Shown here: piece after piece, positions 6,362-7,660 of the stretch | Layout: every line of letters begins with the position of its first letter | How positions within the stretch are numbered: the first letter of the stretch is position 1 | Source of the DNA: Prolixibacteraceae bacterium | GTDB lineage: Bacteria; Bacteroidota; Bacteroidia; Bacteroidales; Prolixibacteraceae | Length of the DNA stretch: 7,660 bases | Reading direction: 5' to 3' | Assembly: GCA_016930735.1 (NCBI GenBank) | Contig: JAFGGF010000303.1 | Location: 1 to 7,660 of the forward strand | Made by a program: the position numbers and the translations under genes | The notes under the pieces: model-generated | What the model saw: the letters and a program-made list of their open reading frames with translations, nothing else | The model's database searches: none | Told to the model about the DNA's origin: nothing

Positions 6362-7660
6362 ATGAAAATACTAACACTGTTTTTAATTCTTTTTGTATGT
6401 ACATCGAACTTATCCGGTCAATGTACAATAAACGGATTGGTTCAAACAAAAAAAGGGGAACCTGTTACCGGAGCTAACATTTATCTGAAAAATACATTTG
6501 AAGGGACCAGTTCAGATTCATTGGGTTATTTTTCTTTTAAAACAAACCTAACCGGCTACCAACCCTTAATTATCAGTTTTCTTGGGTATCAAACGTTTGA
6601 AAAACAAATAATCCCCGGCAATGACACCGTTAAGGTTGTTGCAGAACTCAAAGAGGACCGGTCTCAATTGGAAGAAGTAGTAATAAATGCAGGTACCTTT
6701 GAAGCTGGTGATGAGCAAAAATCTGCTACATTAAGTACCCTTGATATGGCAACAAACTCGCAAGGATTCGGCGATATCATAATGGCTGTAAATTCACTTC
6801 CCGGAACAAGTACGGCTGACGATGAAGGAGGATTGCTGGTAAGAGGTGGCGAACGTTATGAAACAAAAACATTTATCGATGGATTGTTGGTTGAAAGCCC
6901 TTACACCGCAAAAATGCCGAGCATACCTGTCAGGGGAAAATTCTCACCCATGTTATTCAGAGGCACAACTTTCAGCACCGGTGGTTATTCTGCCGAATTC
7001 GGACAGGCACTTTCTTCAGCCCTGATCCTGAACAGCATTGCATTGCCCAAAGAAGATGAAACCAATATCGCATTGTATTCTTCGGCTGTATATTTAACAA
7101 AAATCAAACGCTGGGAAAATTCTTCGCTTTCCGGCATCACACAATATGTTAATACACAACCTACAAACCGGATTTTAAAGTCAAAACTCAATTGGGATAA
7201 AAACCCGGAAAGCTTAACAGAAACATTGGTTTTCAGGAAAAAAACAGGAAATGAGGGCATGTTAAAAGCAATGGGATTTTTCACAGTCGAAAATAATTCA
7301 TTGTATTATCCAAACCCGGATACAGGAATTGATGACCTTGTTGGAATGAAAAACAAAAACTATTTTTTTATAACCTCCTATAAAGATCAGATCGGAAAAT
7401 CGGTTTTTCACTTTGGGCTCTCAATAAACTATGAAAATACAAAATCAGGATTTAATGAAAACAATTTGGATGACATGAACCGGTCGGCACAAATTAAATT
7501 GACAAGTACATCTTTACTCTCTGAAAAAATTTCAATAAAATACGGAGGCGATGTTTACCTGAAAAAATATAAAAGAGACTATCAAATCAATAATATAAGC
7601 ACAGGAGCGAATTGGGAATATAATTCTGTAAATTTTTCAGGGTTTGCTGAGTCTGAAATA
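6362..7660 (+). CDS. TonB-dependent outer-membrane receptor with carboxypeptidase-regulatory-like N-terminal domain (partial)
   Basis: The frame is open for 433 codons from the ATG at 6362 to the window edge. Residues 1-20 (MKILTLFLILFVCTSNLSGQ) form a signal peptide; the Q/C boundary fits signal peptidase I, because the residues before C21 do not form a lipobox. Residues 22-98 are a CarboxypepD_reg-like beta sandwich, with INGLVQTKKGEPVTGANIYL, DSLGYFSFK and ISFLGYQT. LEEVVINAG (103-111) is the usual junction to the plug domain, which contains LLVRGGERYETKTFIDGLLVESPY (158-181) and TTFSTGGYSAEFGQALSSAL (202-221). After about residue 235 the alternating polar/aromatic pattern of barrel strands begins. 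The protein should sit in the outer membrane and import a ligand using TonB energy. It lacks the SusC-type plug signature (GRVAGV), and no SusD partner can be seen, though the downstream gene is outside the window. The ligand is unknown. Confidence 0.9.
   Translation, partial: MKILTLFLILFVCTSNLSGQCTINGLVQTKKGEPVTGANIYLKNTFEGTSSDSLGYFSFKTNLTGYQPLIISFLGYQTFEKQIIPGNDTVKVVAELKEDRSQLEEVVINAGTFEAGDEQKSATLSTLDMATNSQGFGDIIMAVNSLPGTSTADDEGGLLVRGGERYETKTFIDGLLVESPYTAKMPSIPVRGKFSPMLFRGTTFSTGGYSAEFGQALSSALILNSIALPKEDETNIALYSSAVYLTKIKRWENSSLSGITQYVNTQPTNRILKSKLNWDKNPESLTETLVFRKKTGNEGMLKAMGFFTVENNSLYYPNPDTGIDDLVGMKNKNYFFITSYKDQIGKSVFHFGLSINYENTKSGFNENNLDDMNRSAQIKLTSTSLLSEKISIKYGGDVYLKKYKRDYQINNISTGANWEYNSVNFSGFAESEI

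Noticed and set aside
6362..6424. Lipoprotein signal with Cys21 in the TonB receptor
   Set aside because: The residues before the cysteine (S-G-Q) do not fit a lipobox; cleavage after Q by signal peptidase I is typical for this phylum.

Overview
The window most likely comes from a Bacteroidota (Bacteroidetes) chromosome. The DNA is AT-rich and the genes mostly lack Shine-Dalgarno sequences. Several gene starts are preceded by sequences resembling the Bacteroidetes sigma-ABfr -7 element (TAnnTTTG). The gene content also fits: a membrane-anchored OmpH/Skp-like protein and a TonB-dependent receptor with an N-terminal carboxypeptidase-regulatory-like domain. I cannot name a genus.

Left part (1-4215), all on the minus strand. 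Reading in the direction of transcription, from right to left, the genes are: an OmpH/Skp-family protein (4215-3613), a strong hairpin terminator (3590-3566), a family 2 glycosyltransferase with a TTG start (3540-2362), a short gap, then a two-gene unit. That unit is a thiamine-pyrophosphate enzyme of the acetolactate synthase/decarboxylase superfamily (2191-590, GTG start) followed 11 bases later by an ATP-grasp ligase (578 to beyond base 1, truncated by the window edge). The last two look like the start of a small biosynthetic operon that continues out of the window to the left. Its product cannot be read from this window.

Right part (4431-7660), all on the plus strand. A monofunctional proline dehydrogenase (4431-5342) is followed, after a gap holding nested inverted repeats, by a two-domain GNAT acetyltransferase with a YoaP-like C-terminal domain (5487-6248). 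A TonB-dependent receptor (6362 to beyond 7660, truncated by the edge) comes next. A perfect 10-bp-arm palindrome ends one base before the receptor's start codon. The OmpH and proline dehydrogenase genes diverge from a 215-bp promoter region.

The genes look largely like ordinary housekeeping and envelope functions, and no phage, transposon, CRISPR array, tRNA or rRNA is visible. There is no gene-free stretch above 300 bases; the longest is 4216-4430. The most interesting points are the TPP-enzyme/ATP-grasp pair, the palindrome abutting the receptor start codon, and the odd OmpH-to-glycosyltransferase junction. I see no convincing evidence of a wholly new system inside these 7.66 kb.
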